From Methylobacterium sp. B4 (GTDB lineage Bacteria; Pseudomonadota; Alphaproteobacteria; Rhizobiales; Beijerinckiaceae): 64,000 nt of DNA. The first letter of the stretch is position 1, and the number at the start of each line of letters is the position of its first letter. The stretch spans positions 123,501-187,500 of the forward strand of contig NZ_QJJJ01000009.1 of the NCBI RefSeq assembly GCF_003201865.1, written 5' to 3'. The position numbers and the translations under genes were made by a program. Shown here in pieces: positions 44,458-54,326 of this stretch. The notes below the pieces were generated by a model, which made no database searches, had not been told where the DNA came from, and worked only from the letters and a program-made list of their open reading frames with translations.

Positions 44458-46098
44458 ATGACGGTGGCGCGAGCCTTGAGCGGGGCAGCGGCGGCGGTGC
44501 TGGCGGCCTTGCTCCTGGCCCCCGTCGTCTCGCTCGCCATCGCCGCGACCGAGGGGACGGGCGAGTTGTGGCCGCATCTGGCGGCCTACGTCCTGCCGCA
44601 GGCGATCCGCGACACCGCCCTGCTGCTCGTCGGCGTCGGCCTGCTCGTGATCGGCCTCGGCACGGCGACCGCGTGGCTCGTCTCGGCCTTCGCTTTCCCG
44701 GGCCGTCGCTGGCTCGAAGCCGCGCTTCTGCTGCCGCTCGCCGTGCCGACCTACGTGGTGGCCTACGCCTATCTCGACCTCCTGCACCCCCTCGGTCCGG
44801 TGCAGAGCGGGCTGCGCGCCCTGTTCGGGCTGTCGAGCCCGCGCGACCTACCCTTCCCCGAACTGCGCTCCCTGCCGGGCTGCATCGCGCTCCTCGGCTT
44901 CGTGCTCTACCCCTACGTCTACCTGCCGACGCGAGCGCTGTTCCTGATGCGGGCGGGCACCCTCCTGGAAGCCGCGCGGATGCTCGGCGCCGGGCCCGGG
45001 CGGACTCTCTTCCGTGTGGCGCTGCCGCTGGCCCGCCCCGCGATCGCGCTCGGGACCGGGCTCGCCCTCATGGAGACGCTCAACGATGTCGGCGCCGCCG
45101 AATTCCTCGGTGTGCGCACCTTGACGGTGCAGGTCTACGCCACCTGGGTGAACCGCACGGACCTCGCCGGGGCCGCGCAGATCGCCCTGGTGATGCTGAC
45201 CTGCGTGGTGGGGCTCGTGGCGCTGGAGCGCGTGGCGCGGGGCGGGCGCGGCTATGCCGGCAGCTCCCACCGCGATCGGCCGAGCGCGCGGCGCCCGCTC
45301 GCCGGATGGCGCGCCTGGGCCGCCCTCAGCCTCGGCGCCATCCCGGTCCTGTTCGGCTTCGGGCTGCCCGCGGGCTATCTCGCCGTCTCGGCCTGGCATC
45401 GGCTGCGAGAATCCGGGCTTCCTGACACGATGGCGGCGCAGGCCGGCAACACCGTGCTCTATGCCGGCCTCGCCACGGGCGTGACGGTGATACTGGGGCT
45501 GGTGGTCGCCGCCGCTCCCGCGCTGATCGGGCGGCGGGCGGGATGGCTCCTGATCCGGGCCGCGGGCCTCGGCTACGCCATGCCGGGCACCGTGCTGGCC
45601 GTGGGGCTGCTCGCCCCCCTCGCCCTGCTCGATACGAGCCTCGCCCGCACCGGCGGCGCCTGGCTCGGCTGGGCGCCCGCCATCGGACTCGGGACGGGGG
45701 CGGCCCTGGTGTTGGCCTATACGCTGCGCTTCCTCACGGTCTCGGTCGGCGCCACGGAGGCGGGTCTTGCCCGGATCCCCCGCACCATCCCGGATGCCGC
45801 CCGGGTGCTGGGGCGCGGCCGGCTCACGACGCTGGCGACCGTACAGGTGCCGCTGGCTTGGCCCGCGGTGCTGAGCGGGGCGCTGCTGGCCTTCGTGGAC
45901 ATCGCCAAGGAATTGCCGGTGACGCTGCTGCTGCGTCCGCTCAACGTGGAGACGCTGAGCACCCACCTCTACGGCGAGGCCGCCCGCGGCACCTACGAGG
46001 ACGGTGCCGCGGCCGCGCTGCTGATCGTGACGATCGGCCTGATCCCGATCGCCCTGCTGCTGCGGCTCGACCGCGACGCGGTCGTGCGGCGGGGCTGA
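44458..46098 (+). CDS. Ferric iron ABC transporter permease (FbpB-like, fused two-domain)
   Basis: A 546-residue inner-membrane protein with about 12 helices in two homologous halves. Each half has the EAA-type loop that docks the ATPase: EAARMLGAGPGRTLFRVALP in the first, PDAARVLGRGRLTTLATVQVP in the second. The N-terminal signal-anchor is ALSGAAAAVLAALLLAPVVSL. ATG 44458 is 9 bases after GGGAAGACGGG. Together with the ATPase and the binding protein it completes a ferric iron importer. The 212-bp gap before it shows nothing notable. Confidence 0.9.
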   Translation: MTVARALSGAAAAVLAALLLAPVVSLAIAATEGTGELWPHLAAYVLPQAIRDTALLLVGVGLLVIGLGTATAWLVSAFAFPGRRWLEAALLLPLAVPTYVVAYAYLDLLHPLGPVQSGLRALFGLSSPRDLPFPELRSLPGCIALLGFVLYPYVYLPTRALFLMRAGTLLEAARMLGAGPGRTLFRVALPLARPAIALGTGLALMETLNDVGAAEFLGVRTLTVQVYATWVNRTDLAGAAQIALVMLTCVVGLVALERVARGGRGYAGSSHRDRPSARRPLAGWRAWAALSLGAIPVLFGFGLPAGYLAVSAWHRLRESGLPDTMAAQAGNTVLYAGLATGVTVILGLVVAAAPALIGRRAGWLLIRAAGLGYAMPGTVLAVGLLAPLALLDTSLARTGGAWLGWAPAIGLGTGAALVLAYTLRFLTVSVGATEAGLARIPRTIPDAARVLGRGRLTTLATVQVPLAWPAVLSGALLAFVDIAKELPVTLLLRPLNVETLSTHLYGEAARGTYEDGAAAALLIVTIGLIPIALLLRLDRDAVVRRG

Positions 46099-46102
46099 AC
46101 GC

Positions 46103-46143
46103 GCCGTCCCCGCTCGAGGCAGCGAGGACGGCGGGAGGGTTTT
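46103..46143 (+). terminator. Terminator after the iron transporter operon
   Basis: GCCGTCCCCGCT and AGCGAGGACGGC form a 12-bp stem with one mismatch and a 6-base loop, followed by GGGAGGGTTTTC. It lies 5 bases after the permease stop, between convergent genes. Confidence 0.7.
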
Positions 46144-46155
46144 CGCGCGGGAGGC

Positions 46156-46257
46156 TTACATCCCACCGAGCAGAACGTTCATGGATCCGATCACGGTGAC
46201 GACGAGGCCGCCGGCGAAGGCAGCGATCATGGCGTAGGAAACAGGCTTCAGCTGCAT
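46156..46257 (-). CDS. 33-residue single-helix membrane protein
   Basis: MQLKPVSYAMIAAFAGGLVV continues into TVIGSMNVLLGGM. Nearly all of it is one hydrophobic helix. It is preceded on its strand by GAATCGACCG, a weak ribosome site. Convergent with the iron permease gene. Similar tiny proteins occur again at 57398-57544 and 58216-58326. Function unknown. Confidence 0.5.
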   Translation of the reverse strand: MQLKPVSYAMIAAFAGGLVVTVIGSMNVLLGGM

Positions 46258-46572
46258 GGTCGGTCGATTCCTTCGATGAGTGGTCCTGTTCACCGACACG
46301 GTCCACGGCCCTCGGGCGAGGCCGGACGGCGCGTCGGAGACAGGCAGAAACCGGGCCAGCGGCCCAGTCGATCCGTCGAGATGAGATAAGAACTGTGTCG
46401 AGGCGATGAACATCGCGTCGATTTGATCGAATTTGGAAAGTCAGGCGTCGATTTTTGCCGATAAATTTCCGGAATGAAATCGGAAATGCACGATATCCCG
46501 CACAAGCCCGTTTCGATCTGTTTCTCTTTGCAGCACCTTCATGCAGGACCATAGCCTGCGAGGTGTGAAATA
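46258..46572. other. Intergenic with AT-rich palindromic stretch
   Basis: Low-GC sequence upstream of the 33-residue gene and downstream of the next small gene. CCGAT ... ATCGG arms around a TTCCGGAA palindrome (46458-46483) may be an operator. Nothing else recognised. Confidence 0.35.
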
Positions 46573-46827
46573 TTAACAGAGGGGCCCGCCGGAGGTCTGG
46601 CCGTACTGCTTCACCGGAAAGTTCTGCTGGTTGGCGTTACCCTCGCTCGCGGAGCTGCCGGGGCAGAACGTATGTGCGGGAGCGTCATGAACACCGAGGG
46701 AACCTGTGACCGTGACATCGGGGTAAAGGGCGGAAGGTGCGTCCAGGCCGCGAGCCATCACGGACGAGACCGGAGCGCTCACGCCAAGAATGATGGCGGA
46801 AACGACGGCGGCAACTCGCAAATTCAT
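46573..46827 (-). CDS. Small secreted protein
   Basis: An 84-residue protein with a signal peptide (VAAVVSAIILGVSAPVSSVMA) and a short polar mature part containing HTFCPGSSASEGNANQQNFP and a terminal Cys. The two Cys could pair. No family recognised. The upstream gap has an AT-rich promoter-like segment. Confidence 0.6.
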   Translation of the reverse strand: MNLRVAAVVSAIILGVSAPVSSVMARGLDAPSALYPDVTVTGSLGVHDAPAHTFCPGSSASEGNANQQNFPVKQYGQTSGGPLC

Positions 46828-46948
46828 TGGATGTTCGATCTCCTTTACGGCAGCACAACCGGATGGCTATGCGCTCTTGCTCTGACGGATATTGTTATAA
46901 TGCCTCGGTCGCGATTGGGACGTGCAGCGACGCACGCGCGATCGCGGA

Positions 46949-48178
46949 TTAAAGGCCGCTGGTGTCGGCGGCCCGGCGGCCCTTCAGGCGGCGCAGGAAG
47001 CGTACGCCCGACCGCAGGCGCCCGGCCAACGCGGGATGGCGCTGAACCCGCGCCTTTGCCCCGGCGACGGCCCGGCTCAGCCTGAGGACGAGGCGGCCTC
47101 GCAGGGTGAGGGGCTCGGCCCATTCGAACAGCGGCTCCTCCACGGGGCGAAAGCCGCTCTTGTAGGGCTGGGCGCCGATCGTGAAGTCGAAGTAGCCGAG
47201 ACCCTGCTCCCGAGCCCAGACCATGATGCGGGAGGCGATGAGGAGGCCGGGCGCCACGGCGCGGAACGGCCCATCCGCCAAGGTGAGCATGGTGCCGTGA
47301 AACGCGCCGTCGTGGACGAGACCGTAGGCGGTCGCGATCCATTGGCCTTCGGCCCGCAGGCCGAACACCCGCACGAGCCCGCCCTCGGGCTGGGCGAGCG
47401 CGGCCTCGCGGTAGAAGGCTGCGACGCCGGGCGCGTCGAGAGGTTCGTAGCGGCCGAGTTCGTGGAAGCGCGCGCGGCGCTGGGCGATCATCACCTCGAC
47501 GAGGGCGGCGATCTCGTCGCGTCCCTGGCCCACGACGAAGCCGGCATCCGCGAAACGCTCGAAGCGGCGCGCCCGCCGCGCGAGATCCTTGAATGCGGAC
47601 GGGGTGCAGACCCGCTTCAGAAGCGTCGCGGGATCGCCCTCCAGCGCGAAACCGGAACGGGCGAGATCGATGCGCCGCACGCCCGGAAACCGTGCCAGCG
47701 GGTTCGGCTCGGTTGCGACGCGCGCCGGCATACGGGTGATGCGGATGAGATCGGCAGCGGGCAGCACGTCCCGCACCGCCCGCCGGATCGCGTCGATCTC
47801 GGCGGGGGAAAGTTCGAGCCCTTGAGCGAGCAAGGGGGCGGCGTAGTCGCAGACGCCGAGATCGAGGGCCTCGATCACCCGGCACAAGCCGTTCGGGTGC
47901 AGGGCGAGCGGCAGCAGCATGATCGGGCACCCGCCCGCCCTCACCTCGATGAAGAGCGGCTCGACCCCCCGCGCCGCCGCGAGGTGCCGCAGCAGGCCGC
48001 CCATCCACCCGATGTGCTGATAGGCAGTGCAGGCTCCCTCCGCTTGCAGAAGGCGCCAGAGCGGTGCGACCGCCTCCGCGTCGCCGTGAAGGAGGGCCGT
48101 GTAGCAGCTCTCTCCCGGGCCCGCGGCGCCGTGTCGATCGCCCGCGATGGGGGGCAGCGCTTTGGCCGGTCCGCTCAT
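46949..48178 (-). CDS. GNAT-fold acyltransferase (CelD/BcsL type) of exopolysaccharide synthesis
   Basis: A 409-residue protein ending in the GNAT domain of the CelD-like family: VMIAQRRARFHELGRYEPLD, then GQWIATAYGLVHDGAFHGTM and the diagnostic YFDFTIGAQPYKSGFRP. These enzymes transfer acyl groups onto sugars or polysaccharides. Start ATG 48178 overlaps the stop of the flippase gene by 4 bp (ATGA), so the two are coupled. The cluster of glycosyltransferases to the right supports a role in decorating a secreted polysaccharide. Confidence 0.8.
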   Translation of the reverse strand: MSGPAKALPPIAGDRHGAAGPGESCYTALLHGDAEAVAPLWRLLQAEGACTAYQHIGWMGGLLRHLAAARGVEPLFIEVRAGGCPIMLLPLALHPNGLCRVIEALDLGVCDYAAPLLAQGLELSPAEIDAIRRAVRDVLPAADLIRITRMPARVATEPNPLARFPGVRRIDLARSGFALEGDPATLLKRVCTPSAFKDLARRARRFERFADAGFVVGQGRDEIAALVEVMIAQRRARFHELGRYEPLDAPGVAAFYREAALAQPEGGLVRVFGLRAEGQWIATAYGLVHDGAFHGTMLTLADGPFRAVAPGLLIASRIMVWAREQGLGYFDFTIGAQPYKSGFRPVEEPLFEWAEPLTLRGRLVLRLSRAVAGAKARVQRHPALAGRLRSGVRFLRRLKGRRAADTSGL

Positions 48179-49503
48179 CGGATCACCCTCGAAGGTTTCA
48201 CGGAGCCGTCCCGGGATTCGAGCGTAAGCCCGGACCAGCGCCGCCCGCGCGGGCGATCCCGACCGTGCGACGGCGCCAGCGCCCGCCAGCACCGGATCAG
48301 CACGACCATCTCGGAGAGAGCGACGCCGACCATCGACCAAGCGGGCGAACCGAAGACGATGAGGAGCGCGATCAGGGCCATGCCGATGCACGCGCTGGCC
48401 AGCGCAGTCCCGGCGAGGCTGCGGAATGCGCGGCGCGTCTCCAGCAACGTCTTCGGCGCGGCGTAGAGCATGGTGACCGTCACGGTGAGCCAGACGGTGG
48501 CGGCGATGAGGCCCAGGGGCTCGCCCGCGAAGCGACCGGCGAAGAGGCGGTCTTCGATCGGCGTGAAGAGGGCGGCAAGCGCGATGCCGTAGGCAAGGCA
48601 GGCGGCCAAGAACGCTGCGGTGCTTGCGCCGAGAAGGCGTCGCAGGCGCGCCTGCCCCTCCTCTCCCCGCATGAGCTGAACCGCCATCTCCGGCTGGATC
48701 AGGTTCACGACCACCGCGCCCAGCAGGCGCAGGGGCGAGAACAGCACGAGGCAGGCGGCGACCGGCGCGTAGGCCTCCGGGCCGGCCAGGGCACCGATCA
48801 GCAGGATCTGGCCCTGCGCCTGAACGTTCGCGGTAGTCACGCCGGCCAGAGACCACGAGAGCGAGCCGCGCAACCGCGCGTAGCGCCGGCGGGTATGGCG
48901 CAGACCGATCCGGACCGGCTCCCGGGCGAGGGCGAGCGCTGCCGCGATGCCGATGCCGTGGGCCGCGGCGAGCAGGGCGAGGCTCATCCCCAGAACATCG
49001 CTGCCGCCGGCGGCGAGCAGGAGCGCGAGCATCAGCGTCCCGCTGAGCGTGAAAGCGAGATCGCTCGCGCCCGCGAGTGCCGCGCGCCGCCGGGCGAACA
49101 GGACGATGCGCAGGTAGCTGCGAAGCGACCACAGGCCGACGAAGGCGCCCGCGGCAAGAGCATCGCGGCCGATGAAGGGCAGAAGGCCCGCCGTGGTCAG
49201 GCCGGCAAGCGCAAGGCCGAGGATACCCGCTCCGGTGCCGAAGCTGACGGCCAGGGCCCGGGCGGCCCCGGCCGAGCGCGCCTGCGGGATGAAGGTGGCG
49301 GCCGGCACGCCCGCGAGCGCCCGCACGAGGGTGAGGCCGACGCCGCCGAGGACGAAGACCATGGCGAACAGACCGTAATCGTGCGCCGACAGCACCCGGA
49401 TCAGGGCGAGGTTCAGCCCGAGATGGAACAGGCTCTGAAGGACCTCGCCGCCGAGCATCACGGCGAAGCGGCCCCCGAGCCGGGCGAGGTCGGCGCGGAT
49501 CAT
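48175..49503 (-). CDS. Polysaccharide flippase (Wzx/MOP superfamily)
   Basis: A 442-residue membrane protein with about 12 hydrophobic segments. It begins MIRADLARLGGRFAVMLGGE and shows the early LIRVLSAHDYGLFAMVFVLG segment typical of Wzx-like lipid-linked oligosaccharide flippases. ATG 49503 is used; it overlaps the previous glycosyltransferase by 4 bp (ATGA). Expected role: translocation of repeat units across the inner membrane. Confidence 0.85.
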   Translation of the reverse strand: MIRADLARLGGRFAVMLGGEVLQSLFHLGLNLALIRVLSAHDYGLFAMVFVLGGVGLTLVRALAGVPAATFIPQARSAGAARALAVSFGTGAGILGLALAGLTTAGLLPFIGRDALAAGAFVGLWSLRSYLRIVLFARRRAALAGASDLAFTLSGTLMLALLLAAGGSDVLGMSLALLAAAHGIGIAAALALAREPVRIGLRHTRRRYARLRGSLSWSLAGVTTANVQAQGQILLIGALAGPEAYAPVAACLVLFSPLRLLGAVVVNLIQPEMAVQLMRGEEGQARLRRLLGASTAAFLAACLAYGIALAALFTPIEDRLFAGRFAGEPLGLIAATVWLTVTVTMLYAAPKTLLETRRAFRSLAGTALASACIGMALIALLIVFGSPAWSMVGVALSEMVVLIRCWRALAPSHGRDRPRGRRWSGLTLESRDGSVKPSRVIR

Positions 49504-50636
49504 GGCTGCATCGGCCCCGGCACCCCGGCGAAGCGTTCGGCGAGCAGGGCATGCCACGCGCCGCGCGCCGCATCCTCACTGAACAGGGCCTCGTAGCGCC
49601 GCCGCCCGGCCTCGGGGAAGCCGGCCCAGGCCGAGGGATGCGCGACGATGCTCGCCAGGGTCTCGGCGAGGCGGTCCGGCCGGTCCGGCGGCACGCACCA
49701 TCCGGTGCGTCCGTGCTCGACCACCTCGCGCAGGCCGCCGATCTCCGAGACGAGCGGTGGGCGCCCGTAGGCCATCGCCTCGATGGCGACGCGGCCGAGC
49801 GATTCCGGCAGGCGCGACGGCACCGCGACGATGTCGGCCCAGCGGTAATGGTGGTCCGGTTCGGGATCGAAGGGCAGCAGCCGCACCCGGCCCGCGGCCG
49901 GCGAGTCGGCGATGCGCCGGGCCAAGGCCGCCTCGCGCTCGGGGGCCTCGAAGGCGCTGCCGACGATCCGCAGGTCGAGCCGTCCGCGTGTGTCTTCGGG
50001 CAGGAGATCGAGGGCGTCGAGCAGCACTTCCTGCCCCTTGATCCGACTGATCCGCCCGAGCATCAGCACCCGCAGGGGCCGCGTCCCGTCGTAGCTCTGC
50101 CGCAGCGGCGCCGGTGGACCGGCGAGGCCGTTGTAGATCACCCGTGCTGGCCTTCCCTCCTGCAGCGCGAAGGCCGCGCGGGTGGCCTGCGAATTGAACA
50201 CGATCTGCGCCCCGCTCCAGCGCACGAGGCCCCGCAGCACGGTCAGCACCGGCCCCTGCGGGATCTCGTGGACGTGCAGCAGCGCGCGGCCGGGAAAGGC
50301 GCGGGCGGCGATGAGATGGTCGGCCACCACGGTCGTGTTGACGTAGACGAGATCGTGCCCGGCAAAGCGCCGGCCGGCGCGCAGGAGCGCGAGGGGCAGG
50401 CGCAGCAGGTCGAGGGTCGCGAGGCGGGCGAGCCCCTTCCGGCGGAGTATCCACAGCGGTTCGTAATCGATCCGGGTCGCAATTCCCTCCAGAAGCGGGA
50501 CAATCGGGCCGGAGCGCGGTAGAACGACCGTCAAATCCGCCGAGGGGAAGATCTCGCGAATGAATCTGACAGTCTCGACGAAACTGCGGTCGGACCCGTA
50601 GAGTTCGTAGCCTTGATGAAGACAGGCTATGCGCAT
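49500..50636 (-). CDS. GT4-family glycosyltransferase
   Basis: A 378-residue GT-B enzyme beginning MRIACLHQGYELYGSDRSFV. The C-terminal nucleotide-sugar site is visible: LRVLMLGRISRIKGQEVLLD, a Rossmann strand VGSAF, then ADIVAVPSRLPESLGRVAIE with the EX7E-like acidic pair and EVVEHGRTGWCVPP. It is the first gene of a minus-strand polysaccharide operon (glycosyltransferase, flippase, acyltransferase), each overlapping by 4 bp. Sugar specificity is unknown. Confidence 0.87.
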   Translation of the reverse strand: MRIACLHQGYELYGSDRSFVETVRFIREIFPSADLTVVLPRSGPIVPLLEGIATRIDYEPLWILRRKGLARLATLDLLRLPLALLRAGRRFAGHDLVYVNTTVVADHLIAARAFPGRALLHVHEIPQGPVLTVLRGLVRWSGAQIVFNSQATRAAFALQEGRPARVIYNGLAGPPAPLRQSYDGTRPLRVLMLGRISRIKGQEVLLDALDLLPEDTRGRLDLRIVGSAFEAPEREAALARRIADSPAAGRVRLLPFDPEPDHHYRWADIVAVPSRLPESLGRVAIEAMAYGRPPLVSEIGGLREVVEHGRTGWCVPPDRPDRLAETLASIVAHPSAWAGFPEAGRRRYEALFSEDAARGAWHALLAERFAGVPGPMQP

Positions 50637-50740
50637 GGGGTCACTTGGCCCGGCTCCGTGAAACTCGGCGCGTCTCGTTGCGGCGCAGGGCTTGTCGCGC
50701 GGCCGACGGCCGAGCAAGCCCCAGGCCCGTCGGTCCCCCG

Positions 50741-51943
50741 TTGAACGCACCCACCGCCCTCGCCCCGGCGCATTGTCCCGCCGTCGCCATTCTCGGAACC
50801 CGCGGCATCCCGGCGGCCCATGGCGGCTTCGAGACGCTGGCCGAGCGGCTGGCGCTGCATCTGGCGAGCCGCGGCTGGCGGGTCACGGTCTACTGCCAGC
50901 GCGAGGTGGATCGCGTCGCCCCGCGCTTCGAGACCAGGATGTGGCGCGGAATCGAGTGCATCCACGTCGCCGTCGCGCAGAAGGGTGCGGCCGCGACGCT
51001 TGCCTTCGACGCGCATTGCACGCGCCACGCCGCGCGGCACTGGGCCGTCTGCCTCGTGCTGGGCTACAACGGCGCCGTGTTCCTCCCCTTCCTGCGCCTG
51101 CGCGGCCGGAAGGTCCTGACCAACATGGACGGGATCGAGTGGCGGCGCCCGAAATGGAGCCGCGCCGTCCGCGGCTTCTTCTGGCTCAGCGAGTGGATCG
51201 CGGCCTGGACCTCGAACCGCCTGATCGCCGACCATCCGGCCATCGCCGACCATCTCGCGACACGACGCCCGCGGGGTGCCATCGCGATGATTCCCTATGG
51301 CGGCGATCCCGTCGAGGCGGCCTCGACCGGGCCGCTCGACGATCTCGGGCTCAAGCCGGACGGTTATCTCGTCTCGATCGCCCGGATCGAACCGGACAAC
51401 AACGTCCTGTCGATCGTGCGCGCCTTCTCGCGCCGCCGACGGGGCCTGCGCCTCGTCGTCGTCGGACGGCTCGATGCGGACAATCGCTATCATCGGGCCG
51501 TGCGGGGGGCGGCCAGCGACGAGGTGCTGTTCCCGGGAGCGATCTACGACAGGACCACGGTGCAGGCCCTGCGATTCCACGCCCGCGCCTACCTGCACGG
51601 GCATACGGTCGGCGGCACGAATCCCTCCCTGGTCGAATCGCTCTGGGCCGGCAACGCGGTGATCGCCCACGCCAACGTCTACAACGCCTGGACCGCCGGA
51701 CCGGCACAGTTCGCCTTCCACGACGAGGACGGATTGGAGGCCGCCATCGCCCTCACCCTGGGCAAGCCAGACCAGCTCGCGCCCGCGCGCAGGGCTGCCC
51801 GGCTGCATGCAGCGCGGCGCTTCGAGTGGCAGGACGTGCTGGCTTGCTACGAGGCGGAACTGCTCGCCCTGGCCGGCCTTCCCGCCACGCCTGTGCCGAC
51901 GGCGAAGCACGGTCGCGCAGCCTCGTCCGAGCCGGTGCCATGA
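50741..51943 (+). CDS. DUF1972-containing glycosyltransferase
   Basis: A 400-residue GT-B enzyme. It begins soon before VAILGTRGIPAAHGGFETLA, the DUF1972 N-terminal motif of rhamnosyltransferase-like enzymes. The second domain has YLVSIARIEPDNNVLSIVRA and GHTVGGTNPSLVESLWAGN. No ATG precedes the domain; TTG 50741 is preferred over TTG 50645 since the extra 32 residues are Arg-rich junk. It is divergent from the other glycosyltransferase; the short gap must hold both promoters. Overlaps the hydrolase by 4 bp. Confidence 0.83.
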   Translation: MNAPTALAPAHCPAVAILGTRGIPAAHGGFETLAERLALHLASRGWRVTVYCQREVDRVAPRFETRMWRGIECIHVAVAQKGAAATLAFDAHCTRHAARHWAVCLVLGYNGAVFLPFLRLRGRKVLTNMDGIEWRRPKWSRAVRGFFWLSEWIAAWTSNRLIADHPAIADHLATRRPRGAIAMIPYGGDPVEAASTGPLDDLGLKPDGYLVSIARIEPDNNVLSIVRAFSRRRRGLRLVVVGRLDADNRYHRAVRGAASDEVLFPGAIYDRTTVQALRFHARAYLHGHTVGGTNPSLVESLWAGNAVIAHANVYNAWTAGPAQFAFHDEDGLEAAIALTLGKPDQLAPARRAARLHAARRFEWQDVLACYEAELLALAGLPATPVPTAKHGRAASSEPVP

Positions 51944-53193
51944 GTCTGACCCGCCGCTCCGCCCTCGCCGCCTCGATCGGCGCGCTGGGCGCCTGTCTCA
52001 GGCCTGATCCGGCCGAGGCAGCGACGCGGCCTGCCCTGCGGCGGGGGATCAGCGTGTGGCCCTGGTTCTCGCTCACGAAGGAATTCCCCGCGCCCCGCAC
52101 CGACTATGCATGGCCGCCGTTCCAGGATCAGCGGCCTGTGCCGACGCGGGGCGACCTGCGCCGCCTCGCCGAAGCCGGCTTCGACTTCATCCGTATTCCG
52201 GTCGATCCCGGTCCGTTCCTGTCCTTCGACGAGGTGCGGCGGCGGCCGTTGCTGGAGCAACTCGAGGCGGCGGTTGCCCAGGGTCTTTCGAGCGGGCTCG
52301 ACGTTCTCGTCAATCTCCAGATCAACGAGGCGACGCATCATTGGAACTCCGCGCGGCTGATCGCCAGCGCGCAGGCGCCGGGCTTCCGGGCCTACACGGC
52401 GCTCGCCGCCGAGATCGCTCGGCGGCTATCGGCGCTCGACCCGCGGCGCACGGCGCTGGAACCTGTCAACGAGCCGCCGCAGGCCTGCGGCTCGGCCGTC
52501 TGGCACGGAGTGCAGCGCGATCTCCTTACCGCGGCGCGCCATGCCGGGCCGGGCCTGACGCTCACGGCGACGGGCGGCTGCGGCAGCATGGTGCCCGGGC
52601 TCGACGCGCTCGATCCGGCCAGCCTCAAGCCGTTCGATCCGCTCGTCTACGTCGTCCACTACTACGAGCCCTACCTCTTCACCCATCAGGGTGCGCCGTG
52701 GATGCGGGGCGAGCCGGTCTATCGCGCGCTCAATGCCGTGCCCTGGCCGGCGAGCGCGGGAAGCCTGGAGCGCACGCTCGCCGCCGTCCGGCGCCGGATG
52801 GAGGCGGACCGCGAGCACACGGAGGCCGAAAAAGCTGCCGCCTATGCCGAGACGACGGCGAAGATGCGCGAGTATTTCGACGCGCGGCCGGACCGCGGCT
52901 TCCTCGTTCACGGTCTCTCGGCGGTGCGCGCCTGGGCCGAGCGCCACGCCGTGCCGCCGTCCCGAATTCTGATCGGCGAGTTCGGCGTCCTGCGCAGCGA
53001 CGCGCGCTACGTTGCCGCCGGGGCGGCCGACCGCGCCCGCTACATCCGGGATCTGCGCGAGACCATCGAGTCGTTCGGCTTCGGCTGGGCCTTCTGGAAC
53101 CTGTTCGACGGTCTCGGCCTCGTCACCGACGACGTCAGTCGCGCCTTCGATCCCGAGATCGTCGCGGCCCTCGGGCTGCGGATGCCCGGGTGA
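51940..53193 (+). CDS. Glycoside hydrolase family 5 (endoglucanase-like), exported
   Basis: A 417-residue enzyme. An Arg-Arg signal (LTRRSALAASIGALGACL) suggests Tat export or a lipoprotein-type cleavage at Cys 19. The TIM-barrel contains the catalytic acid in LEPVNEPP (E178) and the nucleophile in ILIGEFGV (E347), plus VVHYYEPYLFTHQG as the His/Tyr segment. It is translationally coupled to the glycosyltransferase (ATGA), which suggests that it trims or releases the polysaccharide made here. Confidence 0.88.
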   Translation: MSLTRRSALAASIGALGACLRPDPAEAATRPALRRGISVWPWFSLTKEFPAPRTDYAWPPFQDQRPVPTRGDLRRLAEAGFDFIRIPVDPGPFLSFDEVRRRPLLEQLEAAVAQGLSSGLDVLVNLQINEATHHWNSARLIASAQAPGFRAYTALAAEIARRLSALDPRRTALEPVNEPPQACGSAVWHGVQRDLLTAARHAGPGLTLTATGGCGSMVPGLDALDPASLKPFDPLVYVVHYYEPYLFTHQGAPWMRGEPVYRALNAVPWPASAGSLERTLAAVRRRMEADREHTEAEKAAAYAETTAKMREYFDARPDRGFLVHGLSAVRAWAERHAVPPSRILIGEFGVLRSDARYVAAGAADRARYIRDLRETIESFGFGWAFWNLFDGLGLVTDDVSRAFDPEIVAALGLRMPG

Positions 53194-53257
53194 GGCCGGG
53201 CTGCGCGACAGGCGTCCGCCTCTCCTCCGCGCGGCGTGACGCGCGATCTTCACCGGT

Positions 53258-53275
53258 CGCGGGGCACGCCCCGCG
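53258..53275. terminator. GC palindrome between convergent genes
   Basis: CGCGGGGC, two bases, GCCCCGCG form a perfect 8-bp inverted repeat between the hydrolase and cysA ends. No T-run; it may act as a two-way terminator. Confidence 0.4.
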
Positions 53276-53278
53276 GGG

Positions 53279-54304
<1,026 letters not shown>

Positions 54305-54326
54305 CGCGGTCGCTGAACCGGTCCGG

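Noticed and set aside
46922..48466. 514-residue plus-strand frame opposite the acyltransferase and flippase genes
   Set aside because: Spans two real genes on the other strand and shows only low-complexity sequence.
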